Both the position numbers and the translations under genes were made by a program. Shown here piece by piece: positions 44,942 through 54,686 of a DNA stretch of 64,000 nt. The notes beneath the pieces were generated by a model. That model was not told the DNA's origin, made no database searches, and saw only the letters and a list, made by a program, of their open reading frames with translations. Numbering within the stretch: position 1 is the first letter of the stretch; each line of letters starts with the position of its first letter. The stretch comes from Symsagittifera roscoffensis (taxonomy: Eukaryota; Xenacoelomorpha; Acoela; Convolutidae), in the NCBI RefSeq assembly GCF_963678635.1, contig NC_087063.1, positions 42,422,759-42,486,758 of the forward strand, written 5' to 3'.

Positions 44942-47710
44942 ATGGACAACTTCAACTTGGATGAAATGATGGACCTGGCAGAGGCATATGTAGGACCGAT
45001 GATAGATGCGATCTATCGTCGGCTGATCGATCGAGACTTCGCTCTGGAGGACCCAGAGGTAGTCATGTTGCTGACCGCCCTGATCAACATCTTGGGGCAC
45101 GACAACCGTGGGGACCGCCCCACGGAAGTCCTGTTGATGGCAGCATATGGAGAAAGAGGAGTACTAGACCGCCCGAACATGAGAGTGATGAGGTGGGGAA
45201 ACGGGGCTCTCTCAGGGAGTGACTTGGCGAATGAGCCTGGATTGGGAAGTTCTAGGACTTATCAACCAGGTGAGATGCCAATGCCCTCCAAGCCCAAACC
45301 TGGGCTGACGAGAATGCATCGGGAGATGAACAGCGAAGCGACCTCGTCTGGTCCACCACTGAGAGCAGCTGTGCCACCAAAAAGGGCGAAAGTAGCACAG
45401 AAGGTTCAGACGAACCAAACCATGCAAGATCTGGATGAGATGAACGATGAGCTGAAAAGTACAAAGAAGGAGCTGGACGAGATGACCAGAAGCATGCGCC
45501 AGATGGAGGAAGATCGGGACATGTGGAGAAAGTTGTTTGAAGACTGCAACAAAAAGCAGGGTCAAGAGATTGAGCGCTTGAGGCAGGAATACAAAGAGCG
45601 ATCGGAGCAGGTGGCGTTGACAACGGCCGTGGAGAAAGTGATACCTGCAAGGGTTATTCCTCGTGGGCAGTCCCCGATGGAGCTCTTGACGCCTCGAGAA
45701 ATGAGTCAAACAACGGAGACACGGCTCCCAGCAGAGACAAATCGAGTAACGATCCCGGATCCTAGCGACACCTTGGGTGATCCCGTCGTAGAACAGACAG
45801 TGAGGAAACTGATAGAGACAGCTGGACGACTGGTCGCTAACAAGAATGCACCAGGTTCCGGGGTGACTGCACCCTATGGAACGATTGACGATACGGGCAG
45901 AGTACAACTCTCCCAGACCGTGATCAGACAAGGGATAAGTAACGTGACACCACTCATGGGGAGCTCGAGAATCCCAGAGAGGAAAGTACGAAAGATGCCA
46001 GCGAAGAAAGTGTCTCGCATAACAGACGTGCAGAAGAATAATCAACTGAAATATAATTTCACGGGAATTCCGGAGACAGATCCGAGGGCCTGCTTCAATC
46101 GAGCTACCTGGAGCCCAGCTGTGAACCTGCAGCAACCACCACTCGGGACATCTCATCTGATACTGGGAGACAGCTTGGTCAGAGTGCTGTCAAATTTGAG
46201 GACCTCGTGGGTCACCACGGTGATGGCCTTTGGAGGAGCGACGATAGCCCAATTATATCGAATGGTGGAACTGATGAATCCAGGGAGGATCCCCAATGTG
46301 ATGATCTTAGTTGGGACGAATGACATCTCCAGAGGGTCAGATGAGCAGGAAGCACTATGGGAGTCAATGATGGTGTGTTTGTTTACGACCCTCTGGCAGA
46401 AATTCAGTTGCGCGGTACTGACCGTTTGCACTGTGCCAATGAATACGAGAAGCCTGACAGCATCAGGAAGAAGGCACAACGAGGGAGTCGTCAGGTTGAA
46501 CAACATCTTGAGGAACCTAGCAAGTCGAAACGCCGGAAGAATGATCCTCATGGACATCGAACATGAGTTGAGAGCCATGGATCAGGCCAGACTGACCACA
46601 AACGGCATCCACTTCGATAGTATTGAAGGACAAGCTTGGTTGAATCGAGTCTTCCAAGAGCGGTTGGACGAGCTGGAAGCAGAACTCTTTGACACAGGAG
46701 TGCTGAAGGAAGAAGGAACAGTGAGTGACGCGGTGATTACCACCTTTGTGCCTCCTAGCTTGGAAACACGCTTGGGTACGGTCCCGGCCGTCACGAACTA
46801 CAGGCAACAAAGCTCCAGCGAACCAGGTCGAAGAACAGACGTACAGGATCGATTGGGAGAAGCACCGATGAGGAGGACTATTCATCCTAGGAGAAGAATA
46901 GGACCTGGACATGTCAACCCAATCGAAGAGACAGCAGGCACATCTAGATCGGACACTAGATCGGAGACGACGAGTACCAGTCGAGAGGAGAGACCGAGCA
47001 GAGGCTCATTGATGTGGTCGAGATCCATACCGTCTCCCTGGCATATATACAAAGACGAACTAATGAAGCTGGATCTTCAGAGAGTAAGCTTCATCGAAGA
47101 TGCAAGGAGGATGCTGAATGGAGCGATGCTATCCGTCAGCAGATTGTACTCGATAACCGGCGTAGACTGGTTGATAGCCGCTAGCATAAATTTCAGCTCC
47201 ACGACGGCCTTAAGATGTGCTGACTTGGAGAGACTGCCCTCTAACAACACGATGGGACCACTGAATGCGAGACCGTTGCAAGATGTGAGGTTGAACCATG
47301 ATGAAGGGAATCGTGAAGAGAGACCAGGAAGATTCCTGACGACGAGAGCGCCGATTGGACAACACGTGAAGATATTCAGGCAGCTGACGACACCCCCTGG
47401 TCATGTGAAGGAAAGAGTGTACCCAAAACTAGTGAACCAAGATGGTGATGCCCAGAGATATGGCGGATTGACAGCGATAAAGAAAGATGAAACCATCTTC
47501 GCCGCCTATGACAAAGCAGAGATGAGGAAGGCCAAGATTATGGTAGTAGCGAATTCAGAGTTTGTGTACACTTCCAAGTCTTTGTTTTGGCCGGACGTCA
47601 TAATGTTGGCAGCGGTCGACCTGGACCTACTGCAATCAGTATCTTTGGCTATAGGGGTACAAAGGCAGACGGACAAGGGCAATTACGATTGTGTTTGCTG
47701 GCATCAATGA
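44942..47710 (+). CDS. Coiled-coil and SGNH/GDSL hydrolase-like retroelement protein
   Basis: The 922-codon ORF starts at ATG 44942 after the pol gap. It lies where env would be in an errantivirus, but no signal peptide, transmembrane segment or fusion peptide is seen. Residues ~165-225 are a strong coiled coil (MNDELKSTKKELDEMTRSMR). Residues ~400-570 form an SGNH-hydrolase-like domain: block I LILGDSLVR with nucleophile Ser411 (46172), a glycine-rich block II (FGGATIAQL), block III VGTNDIS with Asn460 (46319), and block V TNGIHFDSIEG with His557 (46610). The position where the family usually has Asp just before the His loop is Asn554, so the triad may be incomplete. The N-terminal 150 residues and the C-terminal 330 are unrecognised. 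The last ~20 residues are frameshifted relative to the next ORF, which overlaps by 20 bp, so the two probably formed one protein. Confidence 0.75.
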   Translation: MDNFNLDEMMDLAEAYVGPMIDAIYRRLIDRDFALEDPEVVMLLTALINILGHDNRGDRPTEVLLMAAYGERGVLDRPNMRVMRWGNGALSGSDLANEPGLGSSRTYQPGEMPMPSKPKPGLTRMHREMNSEATSSGPPLRAAVPPKRAKVAQKVQTNQTMQDLDEMNDELKSTKKELDEMTRSMRQMEEDRDMWRKLFEDCNKKQGQEIERLRQEYKERSEQVALTTAVEKVIPARVIPRGQSPMELLTPREMSQTTETRLPAETNRVTIPDPSDTLGDPVVEQTVRKLIETAGRLVANKNAPGSGVTAPYGTIDDTGRVQLSQTVIRQGISNVTPLMGSSRIPERKVRKMPAKKVSRITDVQKNNQLKYNFTGIPETDPRACFNRATWSPAVNLQQPPLGTSHLILGDSLVRVLSNLRTSWVTTVMAFGGATIAQLYRMVELMNPGRIPNVMILVGTNDISRGSDEQEALWESMMVCLFTTLWQKFSCAVLTVCTVPMNTRSLTASGRRHNEGVVRLNNILRNLASRNAGRMILMDIEHELRAMDQARLTTNGIHFDSIEGQAWLNRVFQERLDELEAELFDTGVLKEEGTVSDAVITTFVPPSLETRLGTVPAVTNYRQQSSSEPGRRTDVQDRLGEAPMRRTIHPRRRIGPGHVNPIEETAGTSRSDTRSETTSTSREERPSRGSLMWSRSIPSPWHIYKDELMKLDLQRVSFIEDARRMLNGAMLSVSRLYSITGVDWLIAASINFSSTTALRCADLERLPSNNTMGPLNARPLQDVRLNHDEGNREERPGRFLTTRAPIGQHVKIFRQLTTPPGHVKERVYPKLVNQDGDAQRYGGLTAIKKDETIFAAYDKAEMRKAKIMVVANSEFVYTSKSLFWPDVIMLAAVDLDLLQSVSLAIGVQRQTDKGNYDCVCWHQ

Positions 47711-50700
47711 CCATCTACACAGTAGAGGTTTTCTGAGCAGACTCAGAGATCCTACAACAGCAGAGAACGCTGTATGGCCAGCGATAAAAGACATCCTTGA
47801 GTCGATGGGTGAAGTGGTGGATGCGACGAAGGAGGGGTCATTCAATAAAGTGGCATTGAGAGTAGTATTCGCGTTGTCTCCAGGATATGCACATCTCCCG
47901 GATGGACTGAAATTCGTGTGTGCAATTGTGGCCTTACTCTCGGAAGGAAAATATGATGTGATCATATCAGCTCCGAATCACCTGATAGAGATGGAGAATC
48001 TGAGGCCACTTAAGTCTGAACTGCCTGCAGTATGGTCAGATATCTCAAACGCGATGAGAGGATTCAAGGACCACGCGCTACACATGTTAGTGTTGGACGA
48101 AGTGCTGGGGTTACAACTGTCCAATTTCAGTCGACAACTCAAACTGAAACCGGGAATAGACGACGACCATCGAGTGATCACGGCAATGTCCAACGACTTA
48201 TGGTTCCGAGCAATGGAAGTGGCAGGTGAAGAGACAAGAAGGAAAAATTCACTGGAGACGAGAGCTCATCTGGAGGCGATGGTTCTGAGAACCAAGCCGG
48301 AAGCCAACAAGTGGCTACACCTGAACCCTAGAGTAGCGGCATTGGGTGCAGATGCTTTTGAGCAAGGCCCCGTGATGATCACGAAGATGCATGCCTACTT
48401 GTTGAAGGAGGTGAACCTGGCGGAAAATGCCGGAGAAAAGACCGCTGAGTTTGTGAACAGAATGTGTCAGATTACTCTGGAAACCTTCTGGACCCAGGCA
48501 GTGAAAGGACAGGAGGGCTTTGAAAGGACAGACAGCATGCTAGAAGGGTTGGGAGCCGGATGGACCGCGTCCTTCTTGGCAAAAGTTTACCCGAAAGTCT
48601 CGCACTATTTGATAAAGGAATTCCTCCAAGCAGTAGTGAGAGTGTCGATAGTGGAATTAATAGCCTTGTTCGTGACATTCGGAGCGGAGAGTTTCGTGAA
48701 AGGACCGGCGATGCTGCTCACCGATGGAATTCAGAACCTGCGGCTAGACGGACTTCTGACATTGATTGCAATTACTCACGGAAATTTGGGAGGACTAATG
48801 GAACTGGCACGTTGTCCAGAGCAGATGAAAGAGAGAGTGAGGAACTTGGATATGAAGAAATCCACGGACTCGTGGAACAAGATAAGAGACCTGAGACACA
48901 CTCTTATCCAGTATCTCTTACAACAAAATCGCTTTGGAACGGGAGAAGACGAGACGATTGAAAGAGAGGAAGATGTTAGACGACATGTTGGAGGCATGCC
49001 ACTGTTAACTGATCTGAGCTTGGCTATGAGAACCGATCCCTTGGCGCTGATCAGAGGAGTCACGGAGTTCGTGACAGTGATCTATGGACCAGCAGTCACG
49101 TTTGCATTCCCTGACGTTAAAGTGGAAGCATATAGGAGGTCGGTGCTGCACCTGAACCTCATATCGGCAGTGGACGGTAGTACACTGAACTGGTGTGAGC
49201 AGCACACATTACGGGAGCTCATGAGTGAAGATCTGTTATTTGCGAAAATATCGGAGCCAGAGATGACAGTCATCAATTTTGACGACCACTTCCGTGATCG
49301 CATGGGAGAAGTAGAAAGAGGACACATCGAGGTGTTTCCAAGGCTTTGGAATCTGAGACCCTATGATAAAATGAATGGTGAAATAACCAGAGTGCCTCGT
49401 CTCACTGCAGCATATCACAAAGTGAGAGAAGAGACGAAGGACTGGGGCGATTACAAGAAGCTGCCGGAGGCAATCTCTGAATTCCCTCTGATAAGAAGGA
49501 TGTTGCTCGGAGCAGTCTCCGTGGTACAGACTCCTAGATTGGGAGCATTCGAAGCCAATGAAAGGAGAGTAGGGAATTTCGTGGGAACGATGGATCCATA
49601 CTTTGTAGGGAGAAATGCCGCCGTGTTACAGTACACACAATTTGCATACACGGATCAAGCGACGAGAAGGCGAATAAGCAACGCCGCGACTCCCAAGCCT
49701 GGAAAATTTGATGAGGAATGGAAGGAATTAGGCTTAGCTCCGATGAGAATGAGAGGCAGGACCGAATTGCCTGAAGCCTCAATAATCCTGACCAGTGTGA
49801 AGAAGGAGATGAAAGTGGGAGGAATATTGCAGACGAGAACTTTCCTAGCACCCTTCGGCTGCGAAGAAATCAAAGTGGTCCATGGAGAAGAGGAAGATAA
49901 ATCGGCCGGTACATTGCTCATACCGAGATTCCAGGAAGAAGCCGACAATGACAAACAAGGACCATCGAGCTCGAACAAGGATAAGTCTGAAGGAAATGAC
50001 GGACAGTGTGGAAGCCGTCAAACCGAAGAACCCATGCAACAAGATCAAGCTGGTGGGGAAGACGACAGGGCATCGACAGGAGGAACATCCAGCCTGGATT
50101 TCAATATCTTCAGTGATCTTGAGAATAATGCAGACACGTTGGAAACGACTGAGCCAGCGGATGAAGGCATCTCGACACTGGAGCCTCCGTCAGCCTTTAT
50201 GGAAATGAAACGGAATTTGCCGGAGAGCAGCTCTCCTGGCAATTCAAGAAATAACGACCAGAGAATCCTCATGGAATCACCTCGGAGGAGAAGAATAGAG
50301 GCCTCAGCCAGAGTACCTTTCTTGGGAACGCTGTTCGAAGAAGAATGGGAAGTACATCACCGAGACCACGAGAGTAGGACGGGATGCAAACTGGACAGAG
50401 TGGCGTTCATGGAAGAAGTCTGGACCGTGGTTCAAAGCTATGGGACCCAGTCTATTCTAAAAACGGGTCTCAACCAACCCTTGATGAGAGAAGTGCTTGA
50501 CAAGCTTGATGAGTGTGAAGGGAGACTGAGTGAGTTGTTGATCGACTCAGCCACTGATGAGAGTGAAGCGAATTCTCCCATCAAGATGACACCGCAGGAC
50601 CATGAAGGAGAGGTGGTGTATCTGTCAAGAACCAGGAGAGGGACGATGCGATCAAAAATGGTGATTGATAAAATCAATGCAATGAAAATGAAGTTAGGCA

Positions 50701-52784
50701 GCAGAGTGATGCCGAGCAGAGTTGAAAAGACGAAGGTGGATTCAGAAATATCGATGAAAGCTGGTAACTCAGCGAAAAGGAAACGAGTTGAGGAGGTCAT
50801 GGATTTGGGGCATGGTGATTATCAATTGTCTGGCACAGATAGAATATTAACTGATATAGCGATGGTGCCACCCATTCTCATGGCGGGGATAAAGTCAACC
50901 GGTTATAAATCCAAAAGGAGTGACCGCACTCTGACTGGAGCAACCTTAGAAATGGAAATACTCAGCCAATGTGGAGAGAGCAAAATGAAAGACTTCAAGC
51001 CATCTCCCATGAATCATGGAAAGGGACGTGTCGCAGGACAACTAACACCAGTGGAATACAACCGACTGACAGTGTCGGAGACTGTGTCGATAGATGAACC
51101 CACCGGTGGATACATGGAGATGTTGGAATACCGAAACTCGGCTAGAGGGTATGTGATGGCCCTGGAAGACAAAAAAGCCATGGAGGGTTATCTGGAAACG
51201 ATGTTGCAAGGCACCACCCTCAAGCAGAAGGCGCACGGGACTTTGGCGTCGTCTGACATACAGGCGGAAACGATCGAGCAGTTAGTGAGCCTTCCATGGA
51301 AAGCAGTAGTGTTGAAGTATTTCGAAGAAGAAATGAGGACTACGCCAAGAATACATGCTATCGTGGCAGTACCTTACGTAAGAACAGAGTTACAACTGAG
51401 GTTTGCCTGGTGCATGATGGGACTAACTCGCGAAGAGTATGATTCAGAAGAAAGGAAGAGGTCAAAAGAAGAGAAGGTTTTCCTTATGACGAATCTGAGG
51501 GATCTGATAGTCCAAGAGGGAGCAGCAGTAGCGTGTGCGAAGCGGAGAGACGCTCTCTGTTTCATTCGATTCCTGATAGAGCAGATTTCAGTACCTGCAT
51601 TAAGCACTTGTGTTAAAATGTTGAGGGAAGGCGATGAGCGAACGAAAGCCTTATTCTTGCTAGCACTGCTGGATATGCAGCGAAGTAAACCGATGAGGGT
51701 GAACATGAAAGAACCTGAGGAGTTGGAACCCATGAAAAAGATACACGAAATCAGGAGATTCTCAATCAAGGAGCTGAGACTCACTAAAAAATCTATGGGA
51801 GCATTGCCGAAATCCAGTGAATACTGTGGACCGATCAAGAAGAAATCGTATGGCTACGTATCCGGGATCATAGGGATCGCGTACAATCCTTTCCTGAGTG
51901 AAGACATACGCGATTGCTTCTTCGATTATGAGCAGGTGGTGTTGCTAAGATTCTGGACGTCCAGAATTGTAACGATTAAGAGCGTTAACAATCCACAGGC
52001 CAAATTGGGACTGGTCTTGGAAGAAGAGGTGACTGCACCTTCAGTACCAAAATCTGACAAAAGAGTGGAGTTTGGGTTGGGATTCTCAGATGAATTACTG
52101 AGAACGAGCTTGATGACAGTGTGGGAATTGATGAGGCCATCATGGTGTCCTAGTCCCAACGCTGATTCAATATTACGGGCGACACAAGACGTGCAGAGGG
52201 AACTGAATGCAGACTGTAACCTGCGTGACCTCAACATCATATATAATGTGATGATAACAGCCTCTAAGAGCAACGGAGAAGATAAAGTGGAGTTGCCTGG
52301 CTGGGGACCAGAAGACTGGGTCAAACCTGGTAGCTGTCTGGCGGAAGTCTGTGGACTGGAGGGTCACGTTTGTGGAGGTTTGGACTGTGTGAGGACCCTG
52401 GAGAAACAACACAAGCAATTGGCGGTATTGTTTGGAAATGTAGTGATGAAAGCTAGAACAGAAACAGAACTGATAGCAGATTGCCATGGAGGAACCGATG
52501 TGAATCTAGTGACTGCACTAGGATTCTACAGCATGTTTGGTTCTTTAGAGTCACTATTGAATCTGGAACAGAAACATGAGGTGGTCACAGCCATCAGTGT
52601 AGAAGTATTCCCAGGAGTTCTGCAGACTGAACAGAAATACATAGGGAAATGGAGGGAAGCAATCGAGACAGAAATGAACATCAGACACAGTGTAGACCAT
52701 CAGGAGCACGATATTTGGTGGGTTCAATGTTGGCTCCAATGTGCAGGATCAGATATCCTGTACATTTCGTGGCTGTGGACGTGA
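47691..52784 (+). CDS. Very long unrecognised retroelement ORF (1697 codons)
   Basis: The frame opens at a GTG within the end of the preceding ORF and has no ATG there, so it is best read as the continuation of that ORF after a frameshift near 47690. I recognise no family with confidence. The junction region reads ...MLAAVDLDLLQS... and then AGINDHLHSRGFL, whose G-x-N-D resembles block III of SGNH hydrolases. A second, degenerate SGNH-like fold is possible. Residues ~750-860 are Glu/Asp/Ser-rich linker. The C-terminal 300 residues contain conserved Cys and His (CGLEGHVCGGLDC, ELIADCHGG). The family copy at 59662-64000 conserves much of this C-terminal part, including these Cys and His. The last ~25 residues after about 52690 are frameshift product. 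Confidence 0.7.
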   Translation: MFAGINDHLHSRGFLSRLRDPTTAENAVWPAIKDILESMGEVVDATKEGSFNKVALRVVFALSPGYAHLPDGLKFVCAIVALLSEGKYDVIISAPNHLIEMENLRPLKSELPAVWSDISNAMRGFKDHALHMLVLDEVLGLQLSNFSRQLKLKPGIDDDHRVITAMSNDLWFRAMEVAGEETRRKNSLETRAHLEAMVLRTKPEANKWLHLNPRVAALGADAFEQGPVMITKMHAYLLKEVNLAENAGEKTAEFVNRMCQITLETFWTQAVKGQEGFERTDSMLEGLGAGWTASFLAKVYPKVSHYLIKEFLQAVVRVSIVELIALFVTFGAESFVKGPAMLLTDGIQNLRLDGLLTLIAITHGNLGGLMELARCPEQMKERVRNLDMKKSTDSWNKIRDLRHTLIQYLLQQNRFGTGEDETIEREEDVRRHVGGMPLLTDLSLAMRTDPLALIRGVTEFVTVIYGPAVTFAFPDVKVEAYRRSVLHLNLISAVDGSTLNWCEQHTLRELMSEDLLFAKISEPEMTVINFDDHFRDRMGEVERGHIEVFPRLWNLRPYDKMNGEITRVPRLTAAYHKVREETKDWGDYKKLPEAISEFPLIRRMLLGAVSVVQTPRLGAFEANERRVGNFVGTMDPYFVGRNAAVLQYTQFAYTDQATRRRISNAATPKPGKFDEEWKELGLAPMRMRGRTELPEASIILTSVKKEMKVGGILQTRTFLAPFGCEEIKVVHGEEEDKSAGTLLIPRFQEEADNDKQGPSSSNKDKSEGNDGQCGSRQTEEPMQQDQAGGEDDRASTGGTSSLDFNIFSDLENNADTLETTEPADEGISTLEPPSAFMEMKRNLPESSSPGNSRNNDQRILMESPRRRRIEASARVPFLGTLFEEEWEVHHRDHESRTGCKLDRVAFMEEVWTVVQSYGTQSILKTGLNQPLMREVLDKLDECEGRLSELLIDSATDESEANSPIKMTPQDHEGEVVYLSRTRRGTMRSKMVIDKINAMKMKLGSRVMPSRVEKTKVDSEISMKAGNSAKRKRVEEVMDLGHGDYQLSGTDRILTDIAMVPPILMAGIKSTGYKSKRSDRTLTGATLEMEILSQCGESKMKDFKPSPMNHGKGRVAGQLTPVEYNRLTVSETVSIDEPTGGYMEMLEYRNSARGYVMALEDKKAMEGYLETMLQGTTLKQKAHGTLASSDIQAETIEQLVSLPWKAVVLKYFEEEMRTTPRIHAIVAVPYVRTELQLRFAWCMMGLTREEYDSEERKRSKEEKVFLMTNLRDLIVQEGAAVACAKRRDALCFIRFLIEQISVPALSTCVKMLREGDERTKALFLLALLDMQRSKPMRVNMKEPEELEPMKKIHEIRRFSIKELRLTKKSMGALPKSSEYCGPIKKKSYGYVSGIIGIAYNPFLSEDIRDCFFDYEQVVLLRFWTSRIVTIKSVNNPQAKLGLVLEEEVTAPSVPKSDKRVEFGLGFSDELLRTSLMTVWELMRPSWCPSPNADSILRATQDVQRELNADCNLRDLNIIYNVMITASKSNGEDKVELPGWGPEDWVKPGSCLAEVCGLEGHVCGGLDCVRTLEKQHKQLAVLFGNVVMKARTETELIADCHGGTDVNLVTALGFYSMFGSLESLLNLEQKHEVVTAISVEVFPGVLQTEQKYIGKWREAIETEMNIRHSVDHQEHDIWWVQCWLQCAGSDILYISWLWT

Positions 52785-53485
52785 AGAGTACAAGAACGAT
52801 CGTGGATCAAGCCTTCTCAGTGCCGAAGTGTGTGAGATTGGCGAGAATGTCTGAAAAGTCTTACGAGTTACTATGTAAGATGTTCTCAGCAGTTCCGGAG
52901 AGGACCAAAGAAGAATTGGAGTCAGTACTAGGAAAGAAGTTCATGGGATATGTGAGTGGGAACTTCAGTGACTTTGAGAGACAGAAACAGAGAGGATCAA
53001 CTGTCACAGATTACAATGCAGTAGATGAGAATGATGAAGTCCACCGAGTGATGATGGAAGTGGAACCATTGCTGGAAGCTTCGGGAAAACGTAATTGGAG
53101 GAGCATCATGTTGACGCATGACGAGTTTCCTTGCCACTGCTTGCTGCAGACCTGGTGGTATCCCAAGCGTAGTAATCTGATGTTGAGCTGGGACTCTGGA
53201 GAGCTGCTCTCCATGGGCTTACCAGATTCATCACAGCCCGTACCGATAGTGATAGTGGGAGTTATGATGGCGATACGATGGCTGGAAGCTCATGTGAGAG
53301 AAAATAACAGACAGGAGGCACCGACGAGAGAACAGTTGCGGAAATTAGATTGTCTAAAAGATTTAGATCTTTTTGAGACAATGTGCAAAGTTCTAAACAT
53401 TCCGATGGAAGTGAAGAAGATATGGGCAAGAAAACGATTGATGCCATGGTTCAGAGCTAACATGACTGCATGGTTGTACGAGTAG
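52649..53485 (+). CDS. Continuation of the giant ORF after a frameshift
   Basis: From about 52705 this frame carries the true continuation, starting around GARYLVGSMLAPMC. The minus-strand copy at 62359-62619 shows the same residues (GARYLVGSSLAPMC). An indel at about 52680-52705 separates the two frames. The ATG at 52649 is therefore not a natural start. The region is unrecognised and contains a run rich in Trp, Cys and His (HDEFPCHCLLQTWWYP). It ends with TAG at 53483-53485. The second copy has Tyr at this position, so the stop is a private mutation of this copy. Confidence 0.65.
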   Translation: MEGSNRDRNEHQTQCRPSGARYLVGSMLAPMCRIRYPVHFVAVDVKSTRTIVDQAFSVPKCVRLARMSEKSYELLCKMFSAVPERTKEELESVLGKKFMGYVSGNFSDFERQKQRGSTVTDYNAVDENDEVHRVMMEVEPLLEASGKRNWRSIMLTHDEFPCHCLLQTWWYPKRSNLMLSWDSGELLSMGLPDSSQPVPIVIVGVMMAIRWLEAHVRENNRQEAPTREQLRKLDCLKDLDLFETMCKVLNIPMEVKKIWARKRLMPWFRANMTAWLYE

Positions 53486-53794
53486 GCGAAAAAGCATATG
53501 TCGAAGCATGGCAGGGTGTACAGTGAATATCAGCTGGACATTGGGGCAGGAGCTTTCAAGCGAGCTCTCGTGACTCATCGGAATGCAGTGACCACCGCTG
53601 TGAAAAGAATTTCCAGGACGAGTGAACGTAGTGGAAAGGAGAAGGCAGAGATGCTGAAAGAAGATTTGGAGAGAAACGTCTCCACAACAGCTTCTGCAGG
53701 AACAGAGAATCTAACGTGGATCCCCTACCTTGTTGTAAACAGAGGGTGGAAGAGCAGAAGTGTTGGAGGACGGCTTCCAGCAGCGTCAGGATAG
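53486..53794 (+). CDS. C-terminal end of the giant ORF
   Basis: The same frame continues after the TAG for about 100 codons to TAG at 53792-53794. Residues such as QLDIGAGAFKRA and RNAVTTAVKR are matched in the minus-strand copy (61569-62027: QLDIGAGAFKRV, RNAVTTAVKR), which supports this as translated in the family. The composition becomes basic at the C-terminus. The last ~30 residues are not matched in the other copy, so the true end may differ. Confidence 0.55.
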   Translation, partial: AKKHMSKHGRVYSEYQLDIGAGAFKRALVTHRNAVTTAVKRISRTSERSGKEKAEMLKEDLERNVSTTASAGTENLTWIPYLVVNRGWKSRSVGGRLPAASG

Positions 53795-54686
53795 CTAACG
53801 ACGTGTTACAAGATACGGAAACTGAGAGTGCAGAGTCAGTATCACTGGAGGAAGAGATGGAACATTGACGGATGACCGAAAGACAAGATGAAAAAAGAGA
53901 TGAAATTAGAAGAATTTAGAGGTTTTAGAACTTCTAAACGACGAAAAAAGAAGAAAACAAAGGAGTGATGAAGAAAAGTTAAAACTCAGAATTGTTTATG
54001 TGTGTGAAAAACTCAAGTGAGAAACCAAGCAACCAAGTTGTAATTGAAAACTGAAACATTAAGTTGAGTTTTGAAATTGTTGCAATTATAGATTTGCATT
54101 TTGATTTTAGTTGAAGTGGCTTTAGAGACACTCACTTACTATTTATTTAGGAAGGCTTAAGTGAAGGAGTATATTTAAATATTCCAGCCTGCATGGCTGT
54201 TTTTAACCAGCTAGGAGAACTGATCACTTTGTGGTGACATGGAAGGCTTGAGTAATCTCTCGAAGAGGGAGATTGTTTCATTGTTCTTTCTAACCACAGA
54301 GTTTCTTAGTTTTAGTATTCAGGACAATAACAAGCAAGATTTCCGAAGGGAAAAGCGTAGTAGGATAATTTTAGCTTGTTGGTTGGCAGGACTGTCCTGC
54401 AAGCCAACACCTTTTAAATCTAAGAGAAAAAGTTTTAATCGGGACATTGACATTGGAAGTCAGAAAATATGTTTTATCTTAAGTCATATCCTCAATGTGC
54501 AGATTAATGAGAGAGTTTGAAGGCTATAGTGATGTAGTATGATGCCATTTGTATTCTGCAGTGAGTCGATGTGACGTGGATAAAAGTAATTTCGTGCATT
54601 TTGTAAATTCTGTTCGATGACACTGTAACCATTTTACGAACATTGCGTGATTCAATGAGGACATTGACCGGACTGTCCGGGGAGTA
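53795..54686 (+). other. Retrotransposon 3' non-coding region and polypurine tract
   Basis: There is about 0.9 kb between the last ORF and the 3' LTR. A 93-codon open frame at 54239-54520 is disrupted by indels in the second copy, so I do not call it a gene. The bases just before the LTR (GGGGAGTA, 54679-54686) are a short purine-rich tract in the position of the plus-strand primer. The second copy has GGGAGTA there. Confidence 0.6.

Noticed and set aside
45212-46156. 314-codon minus-strand ORF opposite the SGNH ORF
   Set aside because: Antisense shadow. The plus strand carries the recognisable coiled coil and hydrolase motifs.
44942-53794. Envelope glycoprotein in the post-pol ORFs
   Set aside because: The position would fit, but no signal peptide, furin-like site, fusion peptide or C-terminal membrane anchor is visible. 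The recognisable parts are coiled coil and SGNH-like.
54239-54520. 93-codon ORF near the 3' LTR as a possible accessory gene
   Set aside because: The matching region of the second copy (about 60770-61040) is frameshifted and shows no protein-level conservation.
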